DNA of 64,000 nt from Chelonoidis abingdonii (GCF_003597395.2 NC_133771.1:56951315-57015314), one strand, 5' to 3'. Counted from the first letter of the stretch, positions 24,701 to 36,685 are shown. Made by a program: numbers and translations. Notes: generated by a model not told the origin, from the letters alone.

Positions 24701-25116
24701 CAATTGAGCAAACTTTCAAGGTAATGTATTAACAGATATAAAAAGCCTCAACTCCTTTCACATTCACTCCCCTAGGGAAACACCTGAGTAAATACATTAT
24801 CCTTGCATTGTGCGCTCAAGGTCAGCACCCTTGAGCTTTATCAGCTCTCTTGTAGAAGCATGAGGGGATGGAAAGAAAGGAGGACACCTTCAACTACACA
24901 GAGAACATCCTGCCTTTAGTGCCCCGCTGCTGATCTCAACCAGTGAATGCGGCACAAGGGGAGAAGTTGTCTCCAAGGTAACTGTGACTGAAACTGTCTC
25001 AGGCTTTAAAGATCAAAATAAATACCTTGAATTGTACCAAGCAGTAGAGTGGAAGCTAGTATCGTTGATGGCGAAGAAGTGTCCAATGCTTGATATGGCT
25101 AGTGTTGCTAAGAAAG

Positions 25117-25190
25117 AGTCTGATCTTGTTCCCATCAAAACCAATGGGAACACTTTCATTGACTTCAGTGGTGCCAAGACTAGGTGCAAA
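25117..25190. repeat. Short near-palindromic repeat with CATTGACTTCAGTGG core
   Basis: AACCAATGGGAACACTTTCA and TTGACTTCAGTGGTGCCAAG form the centre. Flanks pair imperfectly (CTGATCTTG with the inverted CCAAGACTAGG). Half copies with the same core occur near 24210 and 29920. Confidence 0.5.
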
Positions 25191-26784
25191 ATGAGGATCC
25201 ATTTTTTGCACTAGTTCACTGAGTGATCTTCAAGGGTGGCCAACAGTCAGGTCACAAAGGGTGGGATAACTGGTGAAATCCACATCAGAGAGGAAAAGTC
25301 ACAACCTTCTATCCAGATGCTGATGGAAAAAGGCAGTTCTGGCCTCAGCACGTATGTGTAAATCCAGGGATAGCTCCAAAAGTCCTCTTTCTTCTTAGAG
25401 ACTGAAGAACCCTTAACTGATCAGAATGTGATAGCCACACCAGCTTCCTGTGGAGTCTGCAGGCTGAGAATAGCCAAAGTGTATTCACTCATGTTCTTTT
25501 CTTTCCCCAACTCCCCAGACTACCCCCAGCATGCTGCTAAGTCAGGGACTGCAAAGGGAATCAAAATCATTCTAGCAGCTCTATGCCAGCTGGGGAACCT
25601 CCTTAAAATTGAGGATTTCCCTGGGGGCTACTTTGGCCCGGTTTACAGCCTCTTTTTATGCATAACCTAGGTAAAAAATGTTATGGTTTTCTCTGGGGGC
25701 TATTTTCACCATTTTTTGGCTCATGTTTTATTTGAAAATCAGCCAGTCAGAGAGCCAGAGCTTTATGTGGTTAATCATTTAAAATAACTGAAAGGATTTT
25801 ATTTCCTTAAAAACGCTACTAATGCATCATTTACTGTCATAATTTATATATAATAAAATCTCTAAAACTTAATCAATGATAATTGTGTTATTTAGAAGCA
25901 ACAGGATATCAAGCAAGCTGAAAACAATACAGTGGTTCGTGCTTTTTTTAAATCTGGAGCTGTTTCTCTGTATATGGTAGACATCCTTGTTTCTTTAAGC
26001 ATTATGTGTAATATTGAGTTCTATTTAATATTTATAGTTATTTATCTTTCAAAGTAACTAAATCTAAATTAGTACAGAGCTCAAAGCACTCTGGCAAGGG
26101 AATGTTTATATATGGTAATAATTTCTATTTAAGGGGAAAAAATACTAAAAGCTGAGATAATGTGCTACTAGCAATGGAGTTTCTGTAGCCTTAATTATCC
26201 AGTGACTCCAAACCACAAATAATATAACAGGTGCACAGCAGACCAACTTGTTCAGGTGACAGGTTACCTTACTGGACAAAACCACTGTATCCCTTTCCAG
26301 TCCAACCTTCCTGCCTTAAAGAAAAATCCTCTACGTGAGCAGACAGAGTTGTTATATTGCTGGGCTGGGGAGAGGTCAATTAGCCAATTTACCACATGTG
26401 GTATGTGGGAGGCCCATCAGTCCTAGGGCTGGAGTTCCCATGATTTGCATAGGATGGGATGAGAGATCTGATGTTGGAAAAACAAATTTCAGGTTCATTG
26501 GGGGTGAATCACTTCTTTCAGTCTGACAGCCACGAAGAAATGGCCTGTGTCCCCCCCCCCTCCCCATTGGAACTGGGCACAGCTTCAACAATCTCTAAAC
26601 CTGAAAGCTGCTTGGGGGAGTGGAGGGGAAAATCCTAGCTCTGATAGGTACCTTTTCCTTTCCCTAGCCCTTTATAGATTAGACATCTACAATGGATGGA
26701 GATTTCCTCTTCCAGCCCTAGAGAGGGAAAAGTGGTTTTGCTCTCAATTTTTTTTAAACAAATCAAGGAACTGTCTTAAATAGC

Positions 26785-27190
26785 ACTTTCCCCCTGTAAT
26801 CCCCATTCTTTCCCATCCCCCCATGCTCTTCCATCTGTCTTCTATTCTGCCTTTACTCCATGCCACACTCTTCTTCCTTTTTTCATTATTTTTCCTTTCC
26901 TCCTTTTGGTCCTGCTTTCCTCACTCTTCCCTTCCTTGTCCTTGGACCCTTTTACTGTCCTTTCTTTCCTTGTCCACCTCTAATATTTCCTTGTTCCAAC
27001 CCACTTGTTCTACTTCTTACTCTCTGTTCCCTTCTCCCCTCCTTTTTCGTTGTTCTGTTTCTCTAATTTTTCCCGGCTCCCCTCACTTCACCTCATTCTG
27101 GCCCCTCTTTCCTCCCTGGTTCACTCTCCCTACTCTCTTGCTGTCTGTTCTGTGTCCCCATCTGACTAGTTTATCTTCCTCTCACCATAT
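26785..27190 (+). repeat. Pyrimidine-rich low-complexity tract
   Basis: About 400 bases are overwhelmingly C and T on the + strand (runs such as CCTTTCCTCCTTTTGGTCCT). The 156-codon open frame across it is a composition artefact rich in Ser, Leu, Phe and Pro. Confidence 0.75.
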
Positions 27191-27291
27191 TCTCTGTCAG
27201 ATTGCCCCTTATAAATTTGTATCCTACCCCTTTTCTGGTCTTCCCTACAAAATGTCAGATTTCCAATGGAGGTACGTTTCAAGTCTTGTAT

Positions 27292-27661
27292 AGCATATGC
27301 AGGGCCGGCTCCAGGCACCAGCATTCCAACCTGGTGCTTGGGGAGGCAAACTGCAAGGGGTGGCAGAACCTCATGTTTTGCCCCCAAGCAGCGCGCCGAA
27401 TTGCCGCCATGGGCGGCAGGGGCAGTCTGTGCGTCGTTAGGGCGGCAGGCTTGTTTCCGCGGTGGTGGCAGTTCGGCAGCAGCTTCTATGTTTACTGTCC
27501 GCTGGGGCTTCAGCTAAACACAGAAGCTGCGGCCGAATTGCAGCCGCCACGGAAACGTGCCTGCCGCTCTCAGGGCGCATGGATTGCCCCTGCCTCCTGC
27601 AGCGGCAATTCTGCATGCTGCTTGGGGCGGCGAAAACTGTTGAGCTGGCCCTGAGCATATG
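27292..27661. mobile_element. hAT-type MITE (27300-27653) with 8-bp target duplication AGCATATG
   Basis: The 354-bp element begins CAGGGCCGGCTCCAGGCACC and ends GTTGAGCTGGCCCTG, imperfect terminal inverted repeats. Perfect AGCATATG octamers flank it at 27292-27299 and 27654-27661. The interior is GC-rich with GGCGGC motifs. Eight-base duplications are the hAT signature. It has no transposase; the overlapping open frames (27202-27654 and others) are by-products of its composition. Confidence 0.93.
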
Positions 27662-27822
27662 CCTATATTAGCTCTGCCTCCCAGATAAGTGGACAAGTGC
27701 GTTATTTTGAGCTGAACCTCCATCAGTCCGTGTGCTACGTTAGGAGGACTTGCATCCCATGCCAATGGTACATTCATTGTGAGCAAGTGGTTCACCATCA
27801 CTGAGCAATCCTATGAGAGATG

Positions 27823-27848
27823 CTTTCTTTTCCTTTCCTTTCCTTTAT
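27823..27848 (+). repeat. (TTTCC)n microsatellite
   Basis: About five imperfect CTTTC/TTTCC units in tandem. Confidence 0.85.
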
Positions 27849-28019
27849 TAAAGTATGGCTTTAAAAGACAACAGGAGCAGCATTGTTCAATTCTTATGGA
27901 ATTATTAAATCTTTTTCTTTGAGAGATTCACCCTCAGAATTTACTGACCCAATATTATATTCCAGCATCTATGTATGTGCTACTTTGACCCCCATTGTTG
28001 CAGCATGTCAATGCAATGC

Positions 28020-28188
28020 AAACATTTATTTATCCTTTGTGATGTAGGGAAGTGTTATTATCAACATTTTGCAGACAGGGAATTGGAGCGCAGAAAAACT
28101 GACTTCTGCAATTCTGTAGCAGAGCCAGGAACTGAACCCAGAAATATTGAGTTCTACTCCTGTATCTTATTTGCAAGACCATCCTTTA
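28020..28188 (+). repeat. MIR-type SINE
   Basis: TTGCAGACAGGGAATTGGAG, AGCAGAGCCAGGAACTGAAC and the final AAGACCATCCTTT are in the order of the conserved core and 3' half of MIR elements. Old and diverged. Confidence 0.7.
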
Positions 28189-28244
28189 AGGTGATTGATC
28201 TGTTTTTATATGTCTTTCCTATTGCTATACCAGATACAGCTATA

Positions 28245-28476
28245 CAGGTTTGCCTCATCTTATGCTGGGTTACATTCCGCAGTCAGTGCGTAAAGCGAAA
28301 ATCAGGTAGAGTCAAAATTACATTGAGTGTAATGGCAGGCAGAATCACCTGCACTACAGAAACAGTATTTAAATTGTTATTTTTTTATTTTTTTTGTTGT
28401 TTTCTTTTCTTATTTTTGCCGACCGCATAAAGCTGAAATCGCGCATGTTAAATGCACCTAAGATGCGACGGACCTG
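28245..28476. mobile_element. Mariner-type MITE, about 232 bp
   Basis: The left end CAGGTTTGCCTCATCTTA and the inverted right end CAGGTCCGTCGCATCTTA match at 14 of 18 positions. The flanks are TATA on the left and TGTA on the right, consistent with TA target choice. The interior has GCGTAAAGCGAAAATCAGGT and a T-rich stretch. No coding capacity. Confidence 0.75.
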
Positions 28477-30364
28477 TGTAGTTTTTTTTCTATTTTGGAA
28501 AGTTGGTGTTTGTTTATCAAATCTTGAGATATTTGGTGATCTTTTATACTAAGTAAGGAACATTTTGATTAATTTATGATGATGATTAATTTTTTAAAAT
28601 CATAGCTGCCTTTATGGATTGTTATTTTTAACAATTTTTAAGCAATTATACCCAAAGATTTTTAAAAAGCAAAGAAAATTAAATCTAGTCAAATTAGTCA
28701 ACAAATTGCGCCTCACCCTCCAGTCATGTGAGAAACTCACTTTCCAGGTTGGCCTGAGGTTTTTGCAAGTTGGACTGTCAGAGGTTAGGAACATCACACT
28801 GCTGATGTTCAGAGTTTGTCTTTGTATGTCTTTTCAGTATAACTAATGCACATGTGCACTAAAGCCTGCCTGCTGAAATCCATATACAAATTTAGTTGAA
28901 AACAAACTATGTAGGACTGGATTTTCTACTGCCTTGTACCTTATGTCTCCATTAATATCTATAGAAAGCAGGTGTGGAACAATAGCAGAATGGTAACATT
29001 TTTGTGTTCCCTTTGCACAGGTGTAGGTGACTACGCAAAATGCAAGGTAGTAGAAATCAAGCACTAAGTATGATTCAGCTGCTTTGCACTGCTCTGGTGA
29101 TGCAAAGAAGCCATAAACCCATCTTCATTGCTTGGTTAAGTACCTGGTTTACAATTGCTTTGTGTCACAGCGCAACATAAAGTAGCTGGAGCAAACTGGT
29201 GAATCTGGCCCTATTTGTTTACACTTACTAGTTGCTTTTCTAAAAGCTAGCAAATGGTCACTTTTCCTTTAGTTTCTTTAATTCCTCAGTGACTGCAATC
29301 CAAATCATGAGATTTATTGCCTCCAAAATATTATTTAGGGTACATTTAAGGGTACATTTTCTAAACTTTGCATAGGTTTTTAAACGGTAAAATACCTCTT
29401 TATGAGAATGGTAATAATACAGCATAAATCCATACAGTGTTTTGAAAATAAGAGACATTTATAGCATGTGTGAGGTGAAGTCAGAATGGGAAAGAGCCCC
29501 AGGAAATCTTAATGGAAAACAGGCAGCTAATTCCATGTGGCGCCTACTGACGATGTACCCCTTAACTGTAAGTACTCCAGGCAGAATAGCACAAAACCAT
29601 ATTGCTTCATACTTTTAGATAACATTATTAAAAACTTAATTGTGACAGATGGACCATAAAAGCAGAGTTTGTACTTGCTATGGTGTTAATCTGTTGACTT
29701 GGTGGGATTCTCAGTTTTTGCATTATATATAGTAGTTCCTATCTATGATTTTCTTTTAAGTCTGAATTGTTTAGTGAGGTGGTCATTACTGTATGAAGTA
29801 TAAAGGGGAGTTGGACAGTCAAGTGCGCAAACTTTGTTATATAGATGTAGTAAACAGGATCTTTAATCAGAACTGCTTAACTTTGTGAGATGACATTGCA
29901 ACTGCATTTGATTTTGGCCCCATTGACTTCACTGGTGCCCCCCAAAAGTTCAGCACTCCAGGCAGCAGCTCCTTACAAGACTGGGGCCTTATTCAGTATG
30001 ATTTTGGCAAGACTTTGGTAAAATGATAGAACAGTTATTAATGTACAGAGCTGTGAATAAGTTAGTTTTTTAGCATCATCACTGAGTAGCACTTACTGAT
30101 TCAATTGTCAAAATACCGTTATGGAAAATTCCTGTTAAGCGTAATGGAAAAATAATGAGTTTTCTATATTTTTAACAATTCTCTATAGACTTTAATAGAA
30201 AAATTTGTAGGTTGTTGTAGAATGGTTCAATAAATCTCAAGAAAAGATAACACTTTCTATTACATTTCAGTGGTTTCTAGAGTAATTTCTATAGACTCTA
30301 ATTATACTTCTATAGACCCATATTGGTTTAATACAAAAGGATTTTTGCATAGTGGAAGCAGCAT

Positions 30365-30448
30365 TGGGCCAAATTCTGCCATCAATTATACAGCTTCTAC
30401 TGACCTCGACTGGACCTGTGAGCACATCAGAGGGCAGAATTTGGCCCA
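30365..30448. repeat. Short palindromic repeat with perfect 16-bp arms
   Basis: TGGGCCAAATTCTGCC (30365-30380) is exactly repeated inverted at 30433-30448. The 52-bp centre contains CTACTGACCTCGACTGGACC. The clearest member of the short near-palindrome group. Confidence 0.85.
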
Positions 30449-31411
30449 CCAGAGTTTACATCAGTCAAATTCACAATTATGAAATCAAAATGCAAACCCT
30501 CCCTTTTATAGTCCAAGCATTAACAAATAATGAAATTAGTCAAATGAAAATAGACCAATTCCCAAGCTGATGTAAATCAGCAAAACATCGACTTCAAGTA
30601 TAATACTTAATTCATGTCACTGATGTGTCATTTCAGATGGGTTTTTTTAAGATTAGTTTGTAAAATATTGAATAAAGCAGGCTGTGTATTTCTGAACATT
30701 AAAGTACATGTACAAAGGAAATGTTTTTCTTCTTCTTCTAAGCTTGTAATGTCTAGTACTATCACTTATACATTCCTGTACTGGCATTTGAAATTAATTA
30801 GAATAATGTTTATTGATCAAGCTAATACAATTCATCATGTGTCTTGTTTTCCTTTAACATTATTCTGCATGGTTTAAGTAAATTTTAGTCTTTTAGCCAT
30901 AGTAACGCTAATAGAGGAGGTGTTTCATGTAAAAGCATGTCGAACAATTTTCTGTACATTTGACAACTGGTATTTATACATCATGTTTTTTCCTCCATCA
31001 TTTGTCTTACAGTCATGGCATTTAGTGTACGTTAGAAGTAGGGGTTTCAAACAATTAAAAAAAGTAATCACAATTAATCATGAGATTAAAAACATTTAGT
31101 GATTAATAGCAATTTTAATCACACTATTAAATAACAATAGAATACCATTTATTTAAATATTTTTGGGTGTTGGGGGGGAAGTGTGTATTGGAGGGAGGGG
31201 GGGTGTCAGCACGCTGTCTCTTTAAGCAATGCACACATCAGCCTGAATGCTTGTTCAGACAGTAGCAGCTGAAGGCAGTTCCCACTCTTGACCCAGAGGC
31301 AGCAGCACAGACAGGCTCCCTGTCCCCCAACCCAGCTCAGCAGAGACCAGGCACATGGGTGGGGGGATAGGGACACCCCAACATCAGCCCCTCTTCCCCC
31401 ATGGCTCTGCA

Positions 31412-31574
31412 CAGCAGACCAGGGATGCCCGGGGGGGCAAGTGGGGCAATTCGCGCTAGGCCTTAAAGGGGTCCCCACGAGAATATAGTATTCTATAGTA
31501 TTTTTAATGGAAGGGGCCCCTGAAATTGCTTTGCCCCAGTCTCCCTGAATCCTCTGGGCAGCCCTGCAGCAGAC
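31412..31574. mobile_element. Nested hAT-type MITE A (31420-31566), target duplication CAGCAGAC
   Basis: The 147-bp element runs from CAGGGATGCCCGG to GGGCAGCCCTG (inverted ends). Perfect CAGCAGAC octamers flank it at 31412-31419 and 31567-31574. The second internal segment of the host element keeps the unoccupied site CAGCAGACAGGAGG at 32031. Confidence 0.9.
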
Positions 31575-31817
31575 AGGAGGCCCCCTAATCCCAAGCAGCT
31601 TGGCTGGGGCAGCTCCAAGCTAGAAGGAAAGAGGGGTAGGAGCGACAGTGGCTGTAGATAGCAGCAAGCAAAGCAGTGGGGAGAGGAGGGGCAGCCCTGC
31701 TTCAGAGGCACTCTCATGAGCATGGCGCCCTGGACAATGGCCCAGCCTGCCTACCTCTAAGGCCAGCCCTGCTCCTGAGCCAGCACCAGCAGCAGACTGG
31801 CTCACCCCTGTTCCCTG

Positions 31818-31957
31818 ACCCCAGCTAGGGTGACCAGATGTCCCCATTTTATAGGGACAGTCTCAATATTCAGGGCTTTTTCTTATATGGGCACCTATTA
31901 CCCCCCACACTCTGTCCTGATTTTTCATACTTGCTATCTGGGCACCTTAACCCCAGC
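31818..31957. mobile_element. Nested hAT-type MITE B (31826-31949), target duplication ACCCCAGC
   Basis: The 124-bp element starts TAGGGTGACCAGATGTCC and ends GCTATCTGGGCACCTTA, inverted ends with two mismatches in the first 14 bases. Perfect ACCCCAGC octamers flank it (31818-31825, 31950-31957). It matches a MITE I recall as common in turtles. Confidence 0.92.
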
Positions 31958-32667
31958 TTAGTGGCAACTGGGTACATGGGCAGAGGGAGAGGGACATCCT
32001 GACATCAGCAGCTCCCGCTCCCACTCTGCGCAGCAGACAGGAGGCAGGCTCCAGTCCGAAGCAGCTTAGCTAGGGGCGGCTGCATAGGGGGGTGGGAGGT
32101 GGGAGCAGCAGTGGAGCCAGGGCAGTGGGAGAACGGGCACCCATACCCCGGAGAGACACACTGGCACCCCCTGAGTACGACTCCCAGGTGTGCGATTAAC
32201 GCTTGTTAAAAAAAATGCATAAATTTGTTTTGAGCTAATTGAATGTGTTAACTGCGATTAATTGACAACCCTAGTTAGAAGTGAATATTTAAGGTTTTTG
32301 AGGCAAAAAAGATGAATGTGTTGCGTTTCTACTGGCAAATGACTTAAATTGGGTCTTATGTTGCACGATGAATCTGTTTGGTTCTGGATGAGTGGAGAGA
32401 GTCAAGTAATGCTTTATATTAAGTAGTTATGACATTATATCCAACTGAATTTATTGCTCTTTCTATTAAACTTTTCTGTGAACAATCACAATACTGACAA
32501 GGCAGCCATGTTAACATTTAAAAGCTGCTAGGGGGGTTGATTTGCCTATAGGCTGCAACTGCATTGTGGGTTTTCCAATCATGTTACAAAAAGCAGTGAC
32601 AGGTTTTGCTCCCTAAAGTGATTATGTCCTTTATCCTCAGGCCTCTAAATCCCCTCTATCAATCTAT

Positions 32668-32872
32668 TACACTTCTACCTCGATATAACGCTGTCCTTGG
32701 GAGCCAAAAAATCTTATTGCGTTATAGGTGAAACTGAGTTATATCGAACTGGATTTGATCCGCTGGAGTGCACAGGCCCGCCTCCCATTCCCCCCCGCCT
32801 GGAGCACTGCTTTGCTGTGTTATATCCAAATTTGTATTATATCAGGTGGCGTTATATAGAGATAGAGGTGTA
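32668..32872 (+). mobile_element. Mariner-type MITE copy 1 (32670-32870), TA target site
   Basis: Ends CACTTCTACCTCGATATAAC and, inverted, CACCTCTATCTCTATATAAC, flanked by TA on both sides. The second copy lies inverted at 59314-59510. The 73-codon open frame over it is repeat-derived. Confidence 0.93.
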
Positions 32873-33234
32873 TTTGAACGCAAACTTTCTATTAATTTGC
32901 CATGAAATATTAAACTGATTTAATTTTGCAACTCTTCAGTTACAGATCTCATTTACTATGTTAGTGCAAGTTCATGTGCCATAAAGAAGTTATTAACTTA
33001 ACCTCATTTTCCATGTTTTCCATGCTGTTAAGGGAGAACATTTTTTTGTATTTTAAAAATAATTATGATTTTTTTGTATTTAACTGAAGGCATTTCCAGA
33101 TGAAGACACACACTAATTTTTCTTTTCATTTTATGGAAAATCTTAATGTCCAAATGCAATTGTCATCAACTCTAGTTATTTCCACCAGTTTCATTTGAGG
33201 TTTATAGAGACACTTTGGACATATATAAAGTCTT

Positions 33235-33495
33235 TCAGCTGAAAGTGCTTTACAAGTGCTCATGAATTAACTCTGATTACACTCCTGTGAGATAAGTACA
33301 ATTATCCCCATTGTACAACCATGAAGGGTGAAATCTTGGTCTCATTGACCTCAATGGGAATTTTGTCTTTGCCTGCAATGGAGCCAGGATTTCACCCAGA
33401 CAGTATAAAAAGACTTGCCCAATTTTGCAAGCGGCAGACCTAGGAAAAGAAGCATAAGCCCCCAAAGTGCTGTCCTATGCTTTAACCAATACCCC
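33235..33495 (+). repeat. MIR-type SINE interrupted by a palindrome
   Basis: AAAGTGCTTTACAAGTGCTC and ATTATCCCCATTGTACA form the 5' portion; GACTTGCCCAA and a decayed tail form the 3' portion. A 72-bp near-palindrome (33326-33397) sits between them. Confidence 0.65.
33326..33397. repeat. Short palindromic repeat inside a MIR
   Basis: GGGTGAAATCTTGGTCTCAT on the left pairs with the inverted CAATGGAGCCAGGATTTCACCC on the right, with TTGACCTCAATGGGAATTTT between. Confidence 0.8.
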
Positions 33496-35254
33496 TACAA
33501 ATTATGGGATTTAAAAAGTTATAAGTAAGTGTTTGCTCTTCTGAGGTATTTCTAATGTAAGAGTCAGCATTTTTACCAAGTATCTTGTGTCCAATTCATT
33601 TTGAAATAATAATTTAAATTTTAATAAAATGCCCCTTCTCCAGTTCCAGGATGAAAATAAATCACATTTCTTTCACACCATCTTAAACAGACTGCAAAGA
33701 TTATACTGCATCAAACATACATGCATGGAAATTTGGAAATTAAGCAATATTCCTTTATGGGAAAGTCCTAGAAATTGTGATAGAGAATAATCATGTTGCT
33801 ATAGAATTTCAAAATCAACCCGTAGATAGCTATATGTAGTGTTCAAGTCTGTAATTGCATATGTTTCACCATTTCAGGAATGTCTCTGGGAGATATTGTG
33901 CCTCAGAGAAACTCCTCTGAAGCACAGTCCTCTCCCTGTTTCTCCCTTGATCTAAGGCAGGGTAGTAACTTGCTACAATTATAATCTCTCTTGTGGCCAA
34001 TGTAGTTTAGTTAAAGCTCTGCCTACTACCTGTCCCTGCTACTCCACCTTGCTTATCTGCTCTGGGGAGGGTAGAGTAGTGTATGCACAGCATCCGGTTG
34101 TTCCTGCATGCTGGACTCAAGATGTGAGTAATCCCTTCTGGCCTTACTCCTCCTTGCTCCCCTACGTGGACACACAATCTAAATCACAGTCTAGCCCTAC
34201 TTCATTTCTGTACCTTTAAATGCCTGCTTGCATGTGCAGTTTAGGAAGCCGCTTTCAAAAACTGATGCCCATTTCATGTATGTTTTAAAATATATAAAAA
34301 AATAAATCTGCTGATATGACACTTACTTTTAACATATACCTATAATTTGTTTGCTCCTTTGTTACAGCACGAAGCAGCATTTTGATAAGAGAGGGAAGTA
34401 ATCACAGCAATGTCCAATTCCTTCTAAAATGTTTTGTCAGGCTGAATCTTCTCTGTTTCCTTGTTGGTAGTGTGTGCATGTGACATACAGAGTGTGAGAT
34501 GAAAAATATATATTTAGAATATGTGTGTAATTTTGCAGGTTGTATTTTAAGCCCTCAGGCCCTATAGATTTCTAGCAATTTTAACAGTTGAAGTATCATT
34601 TAATTCACAAAAGAATAACACTTTGTTCTAGACTATACAATTAGGCAGATGAAAACAGTTATCCTTATTAAGCCTCATTTTCATATAGCACATGATTTGA
34701 AAGGCAACATTTTTCATCTTTGTATAGTCTCATACTCATTTCAGGGTTACGGGCACGATTACAGCAGATTTTTTAGTTTGTGATGGGTTTATTACCTTTA
34801 ATGAGCATGCAATATATGGCTCCACCACTTTGGCTGACATTTTGAAATTAGACTTCCAGCAGTGAAATCTTGTCAGGGATGGGTTTTAGATTGCTCAGGC
34901 TTTCATGATTAGAGCTTTTGGTAGATAATGTCAAGTACAATCATCCATTAAATGCTAAGTGAACACACTATCGTTAAGACAGTAACAGAATAGAGAATAC
35001 TTCTCATACTATAGAAGGTTGGATGTTTTGCTGACTTAGATTTTGACTTGATTATGAATTTTGCTCAAAGTGATGCATATCTCTGGTAGTAGGCAAGTGG
35101 GTATGTGTGTGTGGACATGGAAGAGAAGGATTTACCTGGTGGTCGTAAATTGTTTAGATGTGTATAAATGGTAATAATTTCCCTGGCATTGTAGGGGTCT
35201 CAAACACTGGTGCACCTTGATCCCTCCAAGCTGCATGCCAAAGGTTGCTGATCC

Positions 35255-35312
35255 CTGAATTAGAAGATCTAGTGGTCCCTTTGGACCTTAAGTTGTATGA
35301 CTCTGTGATCTA
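35255..35312 (+). mobile_element. Short CR1-like 3' tail, sense
   Basis: GAAGATCTAGTGGTCCCTTT and the following ATGACTCTGTGATCTAT have the order of a CR1 3' end; extreme 5' truncation leaves fewer than 60 bases. Confidence 0.6.
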
Positions 35313-35649
35313 TAGCTCCAATGCATTCTGAAAATTTTTTGTCCAAATCAAAATAGTTGTGACACTGTTGTCTTGTACGGAAATCCTTCATTTGAGAGTT
35401 TATAATTATGGTCAGGTTGAGAAAACAGCTTAAATGACAGTTCAGAATAAATAACATCTGCAACTAACATATGCCAGATCACAGATATCATGATAATAAT
35501 ACCCTGTGTTCAAAAATGAAAATTAGCCTTAATCTGCTTTATCATGTTAGTGAATATGTATTGAATAAACTTATTGACTAATCTAAATAGCATTTTGCAC
35601 AGTTTGAATGACTAAGGCAAGCAATAGTGAACCCAACTGAGGTAGCTCA

Positions 35650-36335
35650 GGGCATGATTCTAGATTCATTGCAGCACCTAAGTGCCCTACTGCCAAGTGG
35701 AATTCTCAGTCCCAAGTTAGGAGCCAAGGCACCCCAGGCATTGTCCAGGGAGAGAGAGGCACCTAAGAAAAGGAGACTCGGAAACCAGCAAGGTGAGGGA
35801 GGAAGTCACCTAAGCTAGCCAGAAGTTAAATTCAAAGAAAAGGATCAGGGTTTAGCCCTAGATCCTTGAAGATTTTTAGGCAACTAACTCCTGTTAATCT
35901 TGGCCATAATAGGCTAGAGGTAGGTGCCTGCCAGAGCATCCTGCTGCTCAGGATTCTCAACCTTCTATGCTCTCCTGAACTGAAGCTCCACTTTCTCATA
36001 AGTGGGGAACAAGAGAGATCCCCACTCAGCATAACCAATAGCCTGGTGGCTAGGACAGTAACCTGAGATGTAGGAGAACCAGATTCAAATTCTTGCTCTG
36101 CCTGATTTAGAACTAGGCCACTGAGCAGCTCATACCTGTGAGGCAGGATCATCACTTAGGCACTGAATGCCCTACTGGTGAAAATGTAGGCACCAGAGGG
36201 AGTTTAGGTGCCTATGGTGTTAGGTGGCAGTGGAGCAGTGCTTTTGTGAATATCACTGGTGCCTAAATGGTGGAGTTAGGTCCTTGAAAAGGCAATTGGG
36301 CACCTAGATACCTTTGTGGCTCTGGCCCCAAATCA
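35650..36335. repeat. Candidate dispersed repeat of about 690 bp
   Basis: The block is unlike its surroundings: it repeatedly uses GGTGCCTA/TAGGCACC and contains AACCAGATTCAAATTCTTGC, a phrase I recall from an abundant turtle repeat. It closes with CACCTAGATACCTTTGTGGC. I could not define termini or a target duplication. The minus-strand 107-codon frame in it is repeat-derived. Confidence 0.5.
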
Positions 36336-36424
36336 TCATTTTCACAGTGTTTGGTATTAAAATTATTTTAAAAAATAATCCTCCTGCCAATGAGAAACAA
36401 GTTTACTCATGAAAAGGTAATTAG

Positions 36425-36685
36425 TTCATATATAGGGCTGGAAGGGACCTTGAGAAGTTATCAAGTCTAGCCCCCTGCACTGTGGCAGGAGGAAGTAAAC
36501 CTAGACCATCCCTGACAGGTGTTTGTCCAACCAGTTTTTAAACACCTCCAGGGAATTACAACTCCCCTTGGAAGTCTGTTCCAGACCTTAACTACCATTA
36601 TAGTTAGAAAGCTTTTCCTAATATCTAACCTAAATCTCCCTTGCTGCACATTAGGCCCACTACCTCTTGTTCTACCTTCAGTGGA
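36425..36685 (-). mobile_element. CR1 LINE 3' end, antisense, interrupted
   Basis: GGGCTGGAAGGGACCTTGAG and then AATATCTAACCTAAATCTCC read as antisense CR1 3' UTR and RT C-terminus. It stops where a second CR1 tail begins. Confidence 0.92.

Larger units (their letters stand above)
31031..32281. mobile_element. Non-autonomous hAT element (31039-32273) with target duplication GTTAGAAG, host of two nested MITEs
   Basis: The ends are TAGGGGTTTCAAACAATTAA and, inverted, TAGGGTTGTCAATTAATCGC. Perfect GTTAGAAG octamers flank it (31031-31038 and 32274-32281). The subterminal regions are rich in GATTAA/TTAATC, while the centre is GC-rich. The centre contains two copies of one segment (31329-31419 continuing at 31575-31660, and about 31950-32120) and two later hAT-type insertions, annotated separately. 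No transposase frame is present; the open frames inside are chance. Confidence 0.92.

Noticed and set aside
26823..27293. 156-codon frame rich in Ser, Leu, Phe and Pro, resembling membrane segments
   Set aside because: It is the translation of the pyrimidine tract; composition alone explains it.
27202..27654. 150-codon frame across the 27.3-kb element
   Set aside because: It starts in unique DNA and runs through a MITE with defined target duplications.
31206..31847. Cluster of Pro/Ser/Leu-rich frames on both strands
   Set aside because: All are inside the nested hAT elements.
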